From contig NZ_KI911782.1 of NCBI RefSeq assembly GCF_000515395.1, forward strand, positions 3,470,606 to 3,534,605: a DNA stretch of 64,000 bases, in the 5' to 3' direction. The notes beneath the pieces are model-generated. The model saw only the letters and a program-made list of their open reading frames with translations. It searched no databases and was not told the DNA's origin. The DNA comes from Jiangella gansuensis DSM 44835 (GTDB lineage Bacteria; Actinomycetota; Actinomycetes; Jiangellales; Jiangellaceae). A program made the translations under genes and the position numbers. Numbering within the stretch: position 1 is the stretch's first letter; every line of letters starts with the position of its first letter. This document shows positions 44,934 to 53,793 of the stretch, in pieces.

Positions 44934-47290
44934 CTACTGCTCCTGAGTCGTGGTGCTGGTGAACGGTCCCAGTCGACGGTGACCGGGCGGTCGGCCGCGA
45001 TGTTGACGAGCCGGCTGGTGGCGCCGTGGCGCACCAGGCGCGGCCCGGCCTGTCGCGGCCCGATCGCTTGCAACGTGACGGTGGCCGGGACGCCGTCACG
45101 CCAGGTCAGGTCGACGGTGATGCCGGGTTCGGCGACGAGGCCGCGCACCGTGCCGGACGCCAGCGCCGCCGGCCACGCGGGCAGCAGGTCGACGACACCG
45201 CCATGCCCTTGGACCAGCGCTTCGCACACGGCGGCGGCGTAGCCGAGGTTGCCGTCGAGCTGGAACGGCGGGTGGGCGGCGAACAGGTTGGCGTAGAGCC
45301 CGCCGGCGTGCGCGGCCGCGTCGGTGGCCGGGCGCACCAGGTACCGCAGCAGCGCACCGAAGCGTTCGCCGTCGCGCAGCCTGGCCCGCAACGCCAGCTT
45401 CCACGCCAGCGACCAGCCGGTCGAGTCGTCGCCGCGTGCGTCGAGGGTGCGGGCGACGGCGGTGGCGAGTTCGTCGTCGAGGTCCGCGCCGCCGGGGTAG
45501 GCGAACACCAGGTGGGAGAGGTGGCGGTGGTGCGGCTCGACGTCCACCGCTCCCGGGTGCCATTCCTGGACGGTGCCGTCCGCGGCGACGGCGGGTGGAC
45601 GGAGGCGGCCACGGGCTGCGCCGGCCGCGGCGACGACGGGGTGGTCCGAGCTGCCGAGTTCGGTGGCGACCTCGCCGACGACGCGGAAAAGCTCGGCGGC
45701 GAGCGCGCGGTCCATGCCGCTGCCCGTGGTGAGCGCTGCCGGTCCGTCGGCGGTGGCGTACCGGTTCTCCGGCGACGTGGACGGGAAGCTCACCAGCTGG
45801 CCCTCGTCGTCCGGCTCGAGCAGGTCGAGGACGAACTCGGCGGCGCCAGCCACCAGCGGCCAGAACCGTTCCAGCCAGGCCGCGTCGGCGGCTCCGAATC
45901 GGCGCCGCCGGTCGAGCTGGCACACCAGCCAGGCGCCGCCCATCGGCCACTGCGACCACGCGGCGTCACCCGAGGTCGGCGCGGTGAAGGCCCAGGCGTC
46001 GGTGTTGTGGTGAGCGGTCCAGCCGCGGGCCCCGTAGAGCCGCGTCGCGGTCTCCCGGCCCCGGTCGGCGAGCGCCTCGACCAGCTCCAGCAGCGGATCC
46101 TCGGTCTCGGGCAGGCCGAGCGGGCCGGCGGGCCAGTAGTTCATCTCGGTGTTGATGTTCAGCGTGTACGCCGACGACCACGGCGGCTGTAGCTGCTCGT
46201 TCCACAGGCCCTGCAGCGTCGCCGGCAACCCGCCCGGCCGGGAGGAACTGACCAGGAGATAGCGGCCGTAGTCGAACAGCGCCTCCAGCAGGGCCGGGTC
46301 GGCGGTGGCGTCCGGTCCCAGGCCGGCCACCCGGCGGTCCGGGTCGGTGAGAACGCCGGGGACGTCACCGGTCGGGTCTGCGGGGGCGTCCAGCCGCAGG
46401 CCGACCCGGTCGAACAGCGCCCGGTGCGCGGCGACGTGGCGCGACCTCAGGTCGCCGGCGGCTCGGGCCAGCGCCGCCTCGACCCGGTCCTCGGCCGTGC
46501 GCGCCGCGTCGCGGGCGTCGCCGCGGGGCTCCTGGCCCGCGCCGGTGAACGTCGTCGCCGTCGCCAGCACCAGCCGCAGGGACCGGACACCACGGAACCG
46601 GAGCCCGCCGCCGTCGGGGCCGGCCATGGCGGAGCCGTCGTGCACGATCCCGGCGACGACGGCACCCTCGACCGGCTCGACCCCGTCGACGTGCCACCGC
46701 AGCGGCGGTTCGCCGGGCTCGTGGCTCGGTGCCACGTCGGCCGGCAGGGCGAGGTGCAGCCGGAGCCGGTCGCCGGTCAGCTCATGCCCGAGGTCGCGCA
46801 GCGGGCTGGTGGCGGCGACGGTCACGTCGACCGGTTCCATCGCGGTGAGCCGGTGCACCAGCACGCCGTCCGGCGCGCTGACGAACGTCTCGTGCCGCAC
46901 CCCGCCCGCCGAGGCGACGTGCACCGCGTCGGCGAGGTCCAGGGTGCGTTCCACGTCACCGGCCGGGGCATGCCGCACCTCGACGTCGGCGAACGGCAGG
47001 TATGCCTGGGCGTACCGGGCCTGCAACGCCTCCAGCTCCCGCTCCGCCGCGACGGCCTGGCCGCCGGCCAGCAGCCGCCGGGCCGCGGAGCGGGCGGCCG
47101 CCGCCGTGGCCGCGCCGACCCGGCCGCGCCGGTGCTCGCTGGCCGGCGAACCGGACCACGCGGTGCCGTCGTTGAGCTGCAACCGGACGCCGTCGGCACC
47201 GGCCAGCACCATGGCTCCGGTGCGGCCGTTGCCCAGCGGCAGCCCGTCGAGCCAGTCCCGCGAGGACCGGCGGTAACGCAACGCACGCAT
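44930..47290 (-). CDS. GH95 alpha-L-fucosidase
   Basis: The ATG at 47290 lies 5 bases after the permease stop and opens MRALRYRRSSRDWLDGLPLG, the conserved GH95 N-terminus. The 786-aa enzyme contains LNINTEMNYWPAGPLGLPE, whose Asn residues activate water in GH95. It also has GSGMDRALAAELFRVV with the catalytic Glu, EPHHRHLSHLVFAYPG, and the C-terminal PFQLDGNLGYAAAV. It is an inverting alpha-1,2-L-fucosidase family also holding some galactosidases. It has no signal peptide. In this operon it should remove the terminal fucose of fucosylated xyloglucan side chains. Confidence 0.93.
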   Translation of the reverse strand: MRALRYRRSSRDWLDGLPLGNGRTGAMVLAGADGVRLQLNDGTAWSGSPASEHRRGRVGAATAAAARSAARRLLAGGQAVAAERELEALQARYAQAYLPFADVEVRHAPAGDVERTLDLADAVHVASAGGVRHETFVSAPDGVLVHRLTAMEPVDVTVAATSPLRDLGHELTGDRLRLHLALPADVAPSHEPGEPPLRWHVDGVEPVEGAVVAGIVHDGSAMAGPDGGGLRFRGVRSLRLVLATATTFTGAGQEPRGDARDAARTAEDRVEAALARAAGDLRSRHVAAHRALFDRVGLRLDAPADPTGDVPGVLTDPDRRVAGLGPDATADPALLEALFDYGRYLLVSSSRPGGLPATLQGLWNEQLQPPWSSAYTLNINTEMNYWPAGPLGLPETEDPLLELVEALADRGRETATRLYGARGWTAHHNTDAWAFTAPTSGDAAWSQWPMGGAWLVCQLDRRRRFGAADAAWLERFWPLVAGAAEFVLDLLEPDDEGQLVSFPSTSPENRYATADGPAALTTGSGMDRALAAELFRVVGEVATELGSSDHPVVAAAGAARGRLRPPAVAADGTVQEWHPGAVDVEPHHRHLSHLVFAYPGGADLDDELATAVARTLDARGDDSTGWSLAWKLALRARLRDGERFGALLRYLVRPATDAAAHAGGLYANLFAAHPPFQLDGNLGYAAAVCEALVQGHGGVVDLLPAWPAALASGTVRGLVAEPGITVDLTWRDGVPATVTLQAIGPRQAGPRLVRHGATSRLVNIAADRPVTVDWDRSPAPRLRSSS

Positions 47291-47295
47291 GTCGC

Positions 47296-48186
47296 TCAGA
47301 GCTTCAATCCGCCGGCGGCCAGGCCCGAGCGCCAGTAGCGCTGCAACGACACGAAGACGACGATGATCGGGACGATCGAGACCAGCGCGCCGACGATCAC
47401 CAGCGTCTGCAGGCCGGGAATCGTGATGGCGGCCTGGCTCCAGCCCGACAGCCCCACGGTGACCGGCTGCAGCCGCTGGTCGCTGAGCACCAGCAGCGGC
47501 AGCATGAAGTTGTTCCAGCTGCCGATGAAGGCGAACAACAGGATCGTCACCGCGCCGGGGCTGAGCAGCTTGAGCGCGATGGAGAAGAACGCCCGCCATT
47601 CGCTGGCGCCGTCCATCCGGGCCGCCTCCAGCAACTCCATGGGGACACTGGCGTTGGCATAGATGAAGCCCAGCATCACGCCGAACGGGTAGACCAGGCT
47701 CGGCAGCAGCACACCGAGCATGGTGTTGCTGAGCCCGATCTCGACCAGCAGGGTGTACGTCGGCTGGGCCAGCACGGTCTGCGGAACGAGCATGCTGCCG
47801 ACGACGGCGGCCAGGACGATCCGGCGGCCGCGGAACCGGTACATCGCCAGCGCGTAGCCGGAGATGACGCTGATGAAGGTCATCAGCACGCTGCCGAGGC
47901 CGGAGTAGACGAGCGAGTTGAGCATCCACCGCCAGAAGATGCCGCCGTCGCGCTGGCTCAGATCGACGAGGTTCTGCCACAGGTTGAACTCGGCGAACCA
48001 GAACCCGGGCGTGGAGAAAAGGTCGCTGGTGGACTTCGTCGAGGCCACGATCAGCCAGTAGACCGGCGCCAGGAAGTACAGTCCGACGGCGGTCATGAAG
48101 AGCCAGGCCAGGAGGCGTGCCCGCCGGCTGGGCCGGGTCGTGGAGGTCGTGGAGGTCGTCGAGGTCGTGGAGGTCGCGGTCGTCAT
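47296..48186 (-). CDS. Carbohydrate ABC transporter permease (MalG type)
   Basis: This 296-aa permease begins with an unusual Thr/Ser-rich tail (TSTTSTTSTT) encoded by 9-base repeats. Six membrane segments follow, including LLAWLFMTAVGLYFLAPVYW and SVLMTFISVISGYALAMYRF. The EAA loop is LLEAARMDGASEW. The RYWRSGLAAGGLKL ending is the standard MalG tail. Its ATG overlaps the stop of the partner permease (ATGA at 48183-48186). It forms the importer with the two genes upstream; the ATPase is encoded elsewhere. Confidence 0.92.
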   Translation of the reverse strand: MTTATSTTSTTSTTSTTRPSRRARLLAWLFMTAVGLYFLAPVYWLIVASTKSTSDLFSTPGFWFAEFNLWQNLVDLSQRDGGIFWRWMLNSLVYSGLGSVLMTFISVISGYALAMYRFRGRRIVLAAVVGSMLVPQTVLAQPTYTLLVEIGLSNTMLGVLLPSLVYPFGVMLGFIYANASVPMELLEAARMDGASEWRAFFSIALKLLSPGAVTILLFAFIGSWNNFMLPLLVLSDQRLQPVTVGLSGWSQAAITIPGLQTLVIVGALVSIVPIIVVFVSLQRYWRSGLAAGGLKL

Positions 48187-49154
48187 CGCGTGGCCCCTCT
48201 CCTGCGGTTCGACGCGACCGAGACGACGATCGACAGCCCGAACGTCACCAGGCCGAGGAGGATCGCCATCGCCGAGCCGAGGTTGATGTTCCCGCCCAGC
48301 GTGGTGGCCGTGAAGACGGACATGTTCGGGGTGTAGTCGCCGGTGACGTTCGACGTGATCGAGCGCAGCGTCATCGGCTCGTTGAACAGCTGCAGCGTCC
48401 CGATGATCGAGAAGAGCGTCGTCAGGAACACCGCCGGGAGCACCATCGGCAGCTTGATCTGCAAGGCCATCCGCAGCTCGCCGGCGCCGTCCAGGCGGGC
48501 CGCTTCGTACATGTCACGGGGGATGCTCTGCAACGCGGCGAAGATGATGATCATGTTGACGCCGGTGACCGACCAGATCGACACGTTGGCGATCGACCAG
48601 AGCACCGTGCCGGGCGCGAGGAAGTCCGCGTTCACCCCCAGCCACTGCAGGAATTCCACGATCGGGCTCACCCGCGGCTGGTACAGGAAGCCCCAGAGCA
48701 GCGTGGCCACGACCGCCGGGACGGCGTACGGGATGAAGACGCTCAGCTGGAAGAAGCGCTTCCACCGCACCACGGCGGAGTCGAACAGCAGCGCGAGCGC
48801 GATCGACAGCGCCAGCATGACCGGGACCTGGACGACGCCGAACAGCAGGACCCGCGCGAAGCTGGCGACGAACCCGCTGTCCGACAGCGCCCGGACGTAG
48901 TTGTCGAACCCGACGAACACGCTCTCGTTCGCGTTGCCGAACCCGAGCCCGCTGCGCTCGACCGTGAAGAAGCTGGTGTACAGCGCGGTCACGATCGGAG
49001 CGACGAGGAAGACCAGGAACAGCGACACGAACGGTGCCAGGAACACGTACGGCGCCCAGCGGATCCCACCGCCGCGGCGAGGGCCGCGCACCCCGCCGCC
49101 GCGCTCGACGCGGCGGCGGGACGCGGCTGGGGGCGCGGAGATGCCGGCGCTCAT
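48183..49154 (-). CDS. Carbohydrate ABC transporter permease (MalF type)
   Basis: This 323-aa permease has an Arg/Gly-rich cytosolic N-terminus, then APYVFLAPFVSLFLVFLVAP and five further membrane segments. The EAA loop is MYEAARLDGAGELRM, and VFTATTLGGNINLGSAMAIL precedes the last segment. The ATG at 49154 overlaps the binding-protein stop (ATGA). It is the MalF-type partner of the next gene, in the usual order. Confidence 0.92.
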   Translation of the reverse strand: MSAGISAPPAASRRRVERGGGVRGPRRGGGIRWAPYVFLAPFVSLFLVFLVAPIVTALYTSFFTVERSGLGFGNANESVFVGFDNYVRALSDSGFVASFARVLLFGVVQVPVMLALSIALALLFDSAVVRWKRFFQLSVFIPYAVPAVVATLLWGFLYQPRVSPIVEFLQWLGVNADFLAPGTVLWSIANVSIWSVTGVNMIIIFAALQSIPRDMYEAARLDGAGELRMALQIKLPMVLPAVFLTTLFSIIGTLQLFNEPMTLRSITSNVTGDYTPNMSVFTATTLGGNINLGSAMAILLGLVTFGLSIVVSVASNRRRGATR

Positions 49155-50452
49155 TCGCTGACGCTCAGTCCCATGCCGGTGAGGTCCGCGACGGTCCGGC
49201 GCTCCAGGTCCGCCAGGGCCTGGGCGAACGTCTTCTGGCCGTTCGCCACTTGCGCGAACTCGTCCTTGAGGGCGCTCTGGGTGAGCTCGAAAGTCGGGCC
49301 GTCGACCCAGGTGGCGGGCACGTCGAGCGCCGCGTCGGCGAAGACCTCGTTGATGACCTGGCCGCCGAAGAACGGCTCCTCGCTCATCAGCGCCTCGTGC
49401 TCCAGCCCGGCCACCGCGGACGGGAAGATGCCGCCGTTGATCAGGTGCTCCAGGCCGTCCTCGCTGGTGTTCAGCCACTCGATGAAGGCAGCGGCCTGCT
49501 CGACGTGTTCGGTGCCGGCCGGGATGACGTTTACGCTGCCGCCGGTGTCGCCGGCCGAGCTCTCCCCCTCGAACGTGGGGCTCGGCGCGACCGCCCAGTT
49601 GCCCGCGGTGGCGCCGGCGCTCTCCTCCAGCAGCGCCGGGAACCACGCCGCGTAGTTGACCGTCGCGATGGTGCCGTCGTTGATCGCGGCCCAGTACTCG
49701 GGGGTCCACATCTCGACGGTGGTGACCAGCCCCTCGTCGAGCAGGGTCTGCCACACCTCGGCCACTTCGAGGCTCTCCTCGTCGGCGACGTTCACCGTCC
49801 AGGCGTCGCCGTCGATGCCGTTCCAGCTGCCGCCGTTCTGCCAGACGCTCTGGATCCAGAAGCCGGTCTCGTTGGGGGAGAACTGGGCGATCGTGAGGTT
49901 CGGGTCGGCGGCCTTGAGCGCCCGGCCGGCCTCGATGAACTCCGTCCACGTGGTGGGGACCTCGACGCCGTGCTGCGCGAAGATGTCCGTGCGGTACATC
50001 AGGCCGGTCGGGCCGGAGTCCTGCGGAATCGCGTACAGCGCGCCGTCGAAGACGACGGAGCCCCACGAGCTGGACGTGAAACGGTCCTCCCAGTCGCCGG
50101 CGATGTCCGTCAGCTCGGTGAGGCGGTTGTTGACGATGTGCCCCGGGATCGAGTGCACCGACATCTGGACGACGTCGGGCGCGGTGCCGGCGTCGATCGC
50201 TGCCGGGATCTTGTCGCCGTCGTCACCGGTCATCCGGAAGAACTCCACCTGGATGTCCGGGTTCTCCTCGTTCCACTGGGCCACAGCCTCCTCCAGGCCC
50301 GGGACCCAGCCCCAGAACTCGATGGTGACGGGGCTGTCATCCGCCGCCGTGCCGGCGTCGTCGTCCCCACCACCGCAGGCGGTCAGCAACAGCACCGAAC
50401 CCGTCGCCACGGCGAGCGCGGTCGTGAGCCTGCTCTTCATCTTCCGTGCCAT
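49151..50452 (-). CDS. Sugar-binding lipoprotein of ABC transporter
   Basis: GAAAGGAG stands 8 bases before the ATG at 50452. The 433-aa protein has a lipoprotein signal (TTALAVATGSVLLLTACGGG, lipid-bearing Cys in LTAC), then an acidic linker and the solute-binding fold: VTIEFWGWVPGLEEAVAQWN, then NPDIQVEFFRMTG, and VDGPTFELTQ near the end. Tryptophan-rich segments such as WIQSVWQNGGSWNGIDG suggest stacking against sugar rings. It belongs to the SBP_bac_1 type used for oligosaccharides. In this operon it should capture xyloglucan fragments. A hairpin sits between it and the GH42 gene upstream. Confidence 0.93.
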   Translation of the reverse strand: MARKMKSRLTTALAVATGSVLLLTACGGGDDDAGTAADDSPVTIEFWGWVPGLEEAVAQWNEENPDIQVEFFRMTGDDGDKIPAAIDAGTAPDVVQMSVHSIPGHIVNNRLTELTDIAGDWEDRFTSSSWGSVVFDGALYAIPQDSGPTGLMYRTDIFAQHGVEVPTTWTEFIEAGRALKAADPNLTIAQFSPNETGFWIQSVWQNGGSWNGIDGDAWTVNVADEESLEVAEVWQTLLDEGLVTTVEMWTPEYWAAINDGTIATVNYAAWFPALLEESAGATAGNWAVAPSPTFEGESSAGDTGGSVNVIPAGTEHVEQAAAFIEWLNTSEDGLEHLINGGIFPSAVAGLEHEALMSEEPFFGGQVINEVFADAALDVPATWVDGPTFELTQSALKDEFAQVANGQKTFAQALADLERRTVADLTGMGLSVSE

Positions 50453-50475
50453 CGTCGGCACTCCTTTCTGGTGCT

Positions 50476-50490
50476 CCACCCGCGGGGTGG
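50476..50490 (-). promoter_or_regulatory. Small hairpin between GH42 and binding-protein genes
   Basis: CCACCC, GCG, GGGTGG forms a 6-bp stem in the 65-base gap. Such intercistronic hairpins often stabilise or attenuate transcripts so that the binding protein is made at a different level from its neighbours. The role here is inferred. Confidence 0.3.
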
Positions 50491-50517
50491 CTCTGGGCGG
50501 GGCGGTCGCCCGCTCGG

Positions 50518-52566
50518 TCAGTTGGTGGTGGTGTTCTCCCGGACCACGACGGCGTCACCCGCCGCGACGTCGACCGGGCCGTCGAGCTCGCGCCCGGTCA
50601 GCACGTCCGTGCCGGCGAGGACGGGCGAGAGCGTCTCGGACGTGTGGTTGAGGACGAACAGGTAGTCGCGGTCGCCGGCGCGGCGGCGGACGATCTCCAG
50701 GCCGCCCCCGGCCGCTTCGTGCGCCCGGGTCACGCCGGCCTCGGTCCGGATACGGTCGAGATGGCGTTCCAGCGCGTCGTCGGCCAGCCGGGTCGAGAGA
50801 TAGTGGGCGACGCCCGCGCCGCGCCGGTGCCGGGTGATGGCCGGCGACCCGGCCGGGATCACCGGATGCGCGTCGGAGCCGTAGCCGGCGACCGTTTCCG
50901 CGCCGGCGAGGTGGACCAGCTCGCTCCAGGCGCCGGCCGTGCTGCCGTCGTCCAGCGCGACGGCCTCGTCCGCGGCAAGGGGGACGTGCTCCTCGACCCG
51001 CAGCCCCAGAGTGGGCGCGAACGCTCCTGAGTAGCCGCCCGGGCGCACCCGCAGGTGTTCGTCGGTGCTGCCGGCGAAGTGCCAGACCACGAGGTGCCCG
51101 CCGGCGCGCACGAAGGCGTCGAAGCTGCCGGCCTGCTCGTCGCTGACCGCCAGCATGCTCGGCACGAGGACGAGGTCGTAGCGGGCGAGGTCGCCGTCCG
51201 GGTCGACGACGTCGGCGTTGACCCCGAGGTTCCACAGCGCGGTGTGTGCGCGCCGGACGGCGTCGAGGAAGCCGGTGTCCGACGACGGCAACGCCCGTGT
51301 CTCCGCCGCCCACCACGCATCGGGCTGCCAGACGATGGCCACCCGGTGGTCGTTGACCGGCCCCCGGGAGGGCGGTTCGGCGAGCTCGGCCAGCCGCCCG
51401 AGCTCCGCGCCGAGCTCGGTGACCTCCTGGAAGATCCGGGTGTCCGGGCCGGCGTGCGGCACCATCGCGGAGTGGAAGAACTCCGCGCCTACCCGCGGGG
51501 AACGCCACTGGAAGAACAGCGACCCGGTCGCGCCGCGGGCCAGGTACTGCAGCGTGTTGCGGCGCATCCGGCCCGGTTCCTTCGCGTACATCCGGCCGCC
51601 GGCGTAGTCGTAGACGAGTGTGGTGGCCTGCTCCATGAGCAGCCACGGCCGGCCGGCGTTGAAGCTGCGGGCGAGGTCGGCGCCGAAGGCGACGTGCGTC
51701 TCGCCGGCGGGGCCGCGGTTGTCGAGGTAGTGGTCGATCGAGACCTGGTCGATGCGCCGGGCGAAGGCCCACTGGTCATAGTGGTTCCAGGTGGGCAGCA
51801 TGAAGTTGGTGGTGACGGGGACGTCCGGGGTCACCTCGCGCAGGATCGCGACCTGGTCGTCCAGGCACCCGGTCAGAAGGTCGGCGCTGAACCGCTTGAA
51901 GTCGAGCACGTGTGCCGGATTCGGCAGGTACTGGGTGGCCTGCGGTGCGAAGATCTCCTCCCACCGGCCGTACCGCTGCGACCAGAAGGCGGTGTTCCAC
52001 GTCCGGTTCAGCGTGTCGAGGTCGCCGTAGCGCTCGGCGAGCCAGCCCCGGAACGCCTCGTCGGTCACCGGGCCGTAGGACACGGTGCCGTACTCGTTGT
52101 GGACGTGCCACATGGCCAGCGCGGGGTGCGCGGCGTACCGCTCGGCCAGCGCACGCGTGATGCGCCGGGCCGCGGCGCGGTACGCGGGCGCGGCGGGGTT
52201 GTAGGTGTCGCGGCTGCCGTGCATCAGCCGGACGCCGGCCGCGGTGACCGGCAGCGCCTCGGGATGCGCGAGGGAGAACCACGGTGGGGGCGAGGCCGTC
52301 GGCGTCGCGAGGACGACCTTGACGTCGTTCTGGTGCAGCAGGTCCATGACCCGGTCCAGCCAGCCGAAGTCGTGGACGCCCTCGGCCGGTTCGAGCATCG
52401 ACCACGAGAAGACGCCGACGGTGGCGGTGTCGACCCCGGCCGCCCGCATCAACCGGACGTCCTCGTGCCAGACCTCCTCCGGCCACTGCTCGGGGTTGTA
52501 GTCGCCGCCGTAGGCGAGCCGGCCCGTCCACCGGGCCAGGCGCCGGCCGCTGAGCTCATCGGGCAC
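50518..52566 (-). CDS. GH42 beta-galactosidase
   Basis: This 682-aa enzyme opens RLAYGGDYNPEQWPEEVWHE, the GH42 hallmark. The acid/base Glu is in MWHVHNEYGTVSYG and the nucleophile Glu in PWLLMEQATTLVYDY. The trimerisation domain (about residues 390-600, VAIVWQPDAWWAAETR onward) and a small C-terminal beta domain complete the family architecture. It is cytosolic. It is the promoter-proximal gene of the seven-gene operon. A LacI-type palindrome lies 25 bases before its start, so expression should be induced by the sugar sensed by the neighbouring repressor. It probably removes galactose from xyloglucan side chains after defucosylation; arabinosidase activity is also known in the family. Confidence 0.94.
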   Translation of the reverse strand: MPDELSGRRLARWTGRLAYGGDYNPEQWPEEVWHEDVRLMRAAGVDTATVGVFSWSMLEPAEGVHDFGWLDRVMDLLHQNDVKVVLATPTASPPPWFSLAHPEALPVTAAGVRLMHGSRDTYNPAAPAYRAAARRITRALAERYAAHPALAMWHVHNEYGTVSYGPVTDEAFRGWLAERYGDLDTLNRTWNTAFWSQRYGRWEEIFAPQATQYLPNPAHVLDFKRFSADLLTGCLDDQVAILREVTPDVPVTTNFMLPTWNHYDQWAFARRIDQVSIDHYLDNRGPAGETHVAFGADLARSFNAGRPWLLMEQATTLVYDYAGGRMYAKEPGRMRRNTLQYLARGATGSLFFQWRSPRVGAEFFHSAMVPHAGPDTRIFQEVTELGAELGRLAELAEPPSRGPVNDHRVAIVWQPDAWWAAETRALPSSDTGFLDAVRRAHTALWNLGVNADVVDPDGDLARYDLVLVPSMLAVSDEQAGSFDAFVRAGGHLVVWHFAGSTDEHLRVRPGGYSGAFAPTLGLRVEEHVPLAADEAVALDDGSTAGAWSELVHLAGAETVAGYGSDAHPVIPAGSPAITRHRRGAGVAHYLSTRLADDALERHLDRIRTEAGVTRAHEAAGGGLEIVRRRAGDRDYLFVLNHTSETLSPVLAGTDVLTGRELDGPVDVAAGDAVVVRENTTTN

Positions 52567-52590
52567 GGCGGGCCTCCCGGGCCGGTGGAA

Positions 52591-52606
52591 ATCGAAGCGT
52601 TTCGAT
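52591..52606. promoter_or_regulatory. LacI-type operator of the glycoside hydrolase operon
   Basis: ATCGAAGCGTTTCGAT is a 16-base palindrome apart from its central step, with the CG centre and AA/TT flanks typical for LacI/GalR repressors. It lies just before the GH42 start and matches 53714-53729 in 15 of 16 bases. Confidence 0.85.
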
Positions 52607-52648
52607 CATGGGCGTGCGTCTCTCTGCGGTCGTGGCGGGCAAAGGGGT

Positions 52649-53680
52649 CTACCGGGCGGCCGGTTCGGCGTCGACAAGTGGCCGGCCGACGGAACCGTGG
52701 GCGAGGTACGTCGGATCGAGCAGCTCGACCACCGGGTCCAGCGGCCCGTCCATGGCGGACATCAACAGGTCGACGGCGCGGTCGCAGGACTCGGCCGGGA
52801 CGAGCGGGATGACGTCGAGCGGGGGCTGGAACGTCGAGGTGTCGAAGGTCGAGGCGGCGGAGATGACCGAGAGGTCCGCCGGGATGCGGATGTCCCGCGT
52901 CTCGAGGTGCTCCAGGACCGCCAGCTGGATGGATTCGGCGCACTGCATCACGAGGCCGGTGGGGCGCGGGGCGGCGCCGAGCACGGTGTCGACCACCGCG
53001 CGCAGCTCCACCGCGTTGCGCGACGACTCGGCGAAGGTGCAGGCGATGCCGCGCTCGGCGGCTCGTGCGGTGAACGCGTCCCGGAACCGGCGCGGGAAGT
53101 TGGAGCCGCGCTCGTAGATGCCGTGCGGATCGCCGAGGAGCACGATCGACGTGTGGCCCGCGTCGCCGAGACGGTCGACGGCGAGCCTGGCCGCGGCCTC
53201 GAAGTCGAGGTCGACGCAGACGAGGCCGGCGGTGTCGCCCGGGACACCGACCAGCACGGCCGGGATGCTGAGGTCGCGCACGAGGCCGACGCGCCGGTCG
53301 TCGACGGCGACGTCGAGCACGATGATGCCGTCGACCAGCTTCGTCGACGTCACCCGGCTCAGCCCGCCGGTGGCCTCTTCCTCGGTGAGCAGGACGACGT
53401 CGTAGTCGAAGCGGCGTGCGGCCGTGACGACGGCCAGGACGAACGCCATGTGCGCCGGCGTGGACGTCTCCGCGTGCAGCGGAGCGGTGAGGGCGAGCAG
53501 CTGCGTCCTGCGCCCGGCGAGCATCCGTGCCCCGGCATTCGGCTGGTAGCCGAGTTCGCGGGCCGCCGCCGCGATGCGCTGCCGGGTGTCCTCGGCGACG
53601 GGACGCTTGCCGCTCAGTGCGTACGACACGGTGCTGATCGAGACGCCGGCCGCTCGGGCCACGTCGTGGATCGATGCCAT
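52649..53680 (-). CDS. LacI-family transcriptional repressor
   Basis: This 343-aa repressor starts MASIHDVARAAGVSISTVSY, the canonical LacI HTH, followed by the hinge NAGARMLAGRRTQLLAL. The effector-binding core has the periplasmic-binding-protein fold, ending with DVIPLVPAESCDRAVDLLM. It lies immediately upstream of the operon in the same direction. Near-identical palindromes stand before it (53714) and before GH42 (52591), so it very likely represses both itself and the operon until a sugar, perhaps a xyloglucan fragment, is present. Confidence 0.94.
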   Translation of the reverse strand: MASIHDVARAAGVSISTVSYALSGKRPVAEDTRQRIAAAARELGYQPNAGARMLAGRRTQLLALTAPLHAETSTPAHMAFVLAVVTAARRFDYDVVLLTEEEATGGLSRVTSTKLVDGIIVLDVAVDDRRVGLVRDLSIPAVLVGVPGDTAGLVCVDLDFEAAARLAVDRLGDAGHTSIVLLGDPHGIYERGSNFPRRFRDAFTARAAERGIACTFAESSRNAVELRAVVDTVLGAAPRPTGLVMQCAESIQLAVLEHLETRDIRIPADLSVISAASTFDTSTFQPPLDVIPLVPAESCDRAVDLLMSAMDGPLDPVVELLDPTYLAHGSVGRPLVDAEPAAR

Positions 53681-53713
53681 GTCGGACTCCGTCGTCGAAC
53701 AGTTCGGCGGGTT

Positions 53714-53729
53714 ATCGAAGCGTTTCGCT
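53714..53729. promoter_or_regulatory. LacI-type operator upstream of the repressor gene
   Basis: ATCGAAGCGTTTCGCT differs by one base from the operator at 52591-52606. It lies 34 bases before the LacI start and indicates autoregulation. Confidence 0.8.
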
Positions 53730-53793
53730 AAATCGTGGGAGCAACGTACGTGAAATCCCGATGACACGCAATACCAGGGCGTGCGGCGGAGAA

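Noticed and set aside
42714-45242. An 842-codon plus frame opposite GH31
   Set aside because: It is the antisense shadow of a catalytically complete GH31 gene.
47291-47980. An N-terminal extension of the GH95 gene to 47980
   Set aside because: The extension overlaps the permease gene in another frame; the GH95 domain begins at the ATG at 47290.
49155-50066. An N-terminal extension of the MalF-type permease to 50066
   Set aside because: It would overlap the binding-protein gene; the ATGA overlap at 49151-49154 marks the true start.
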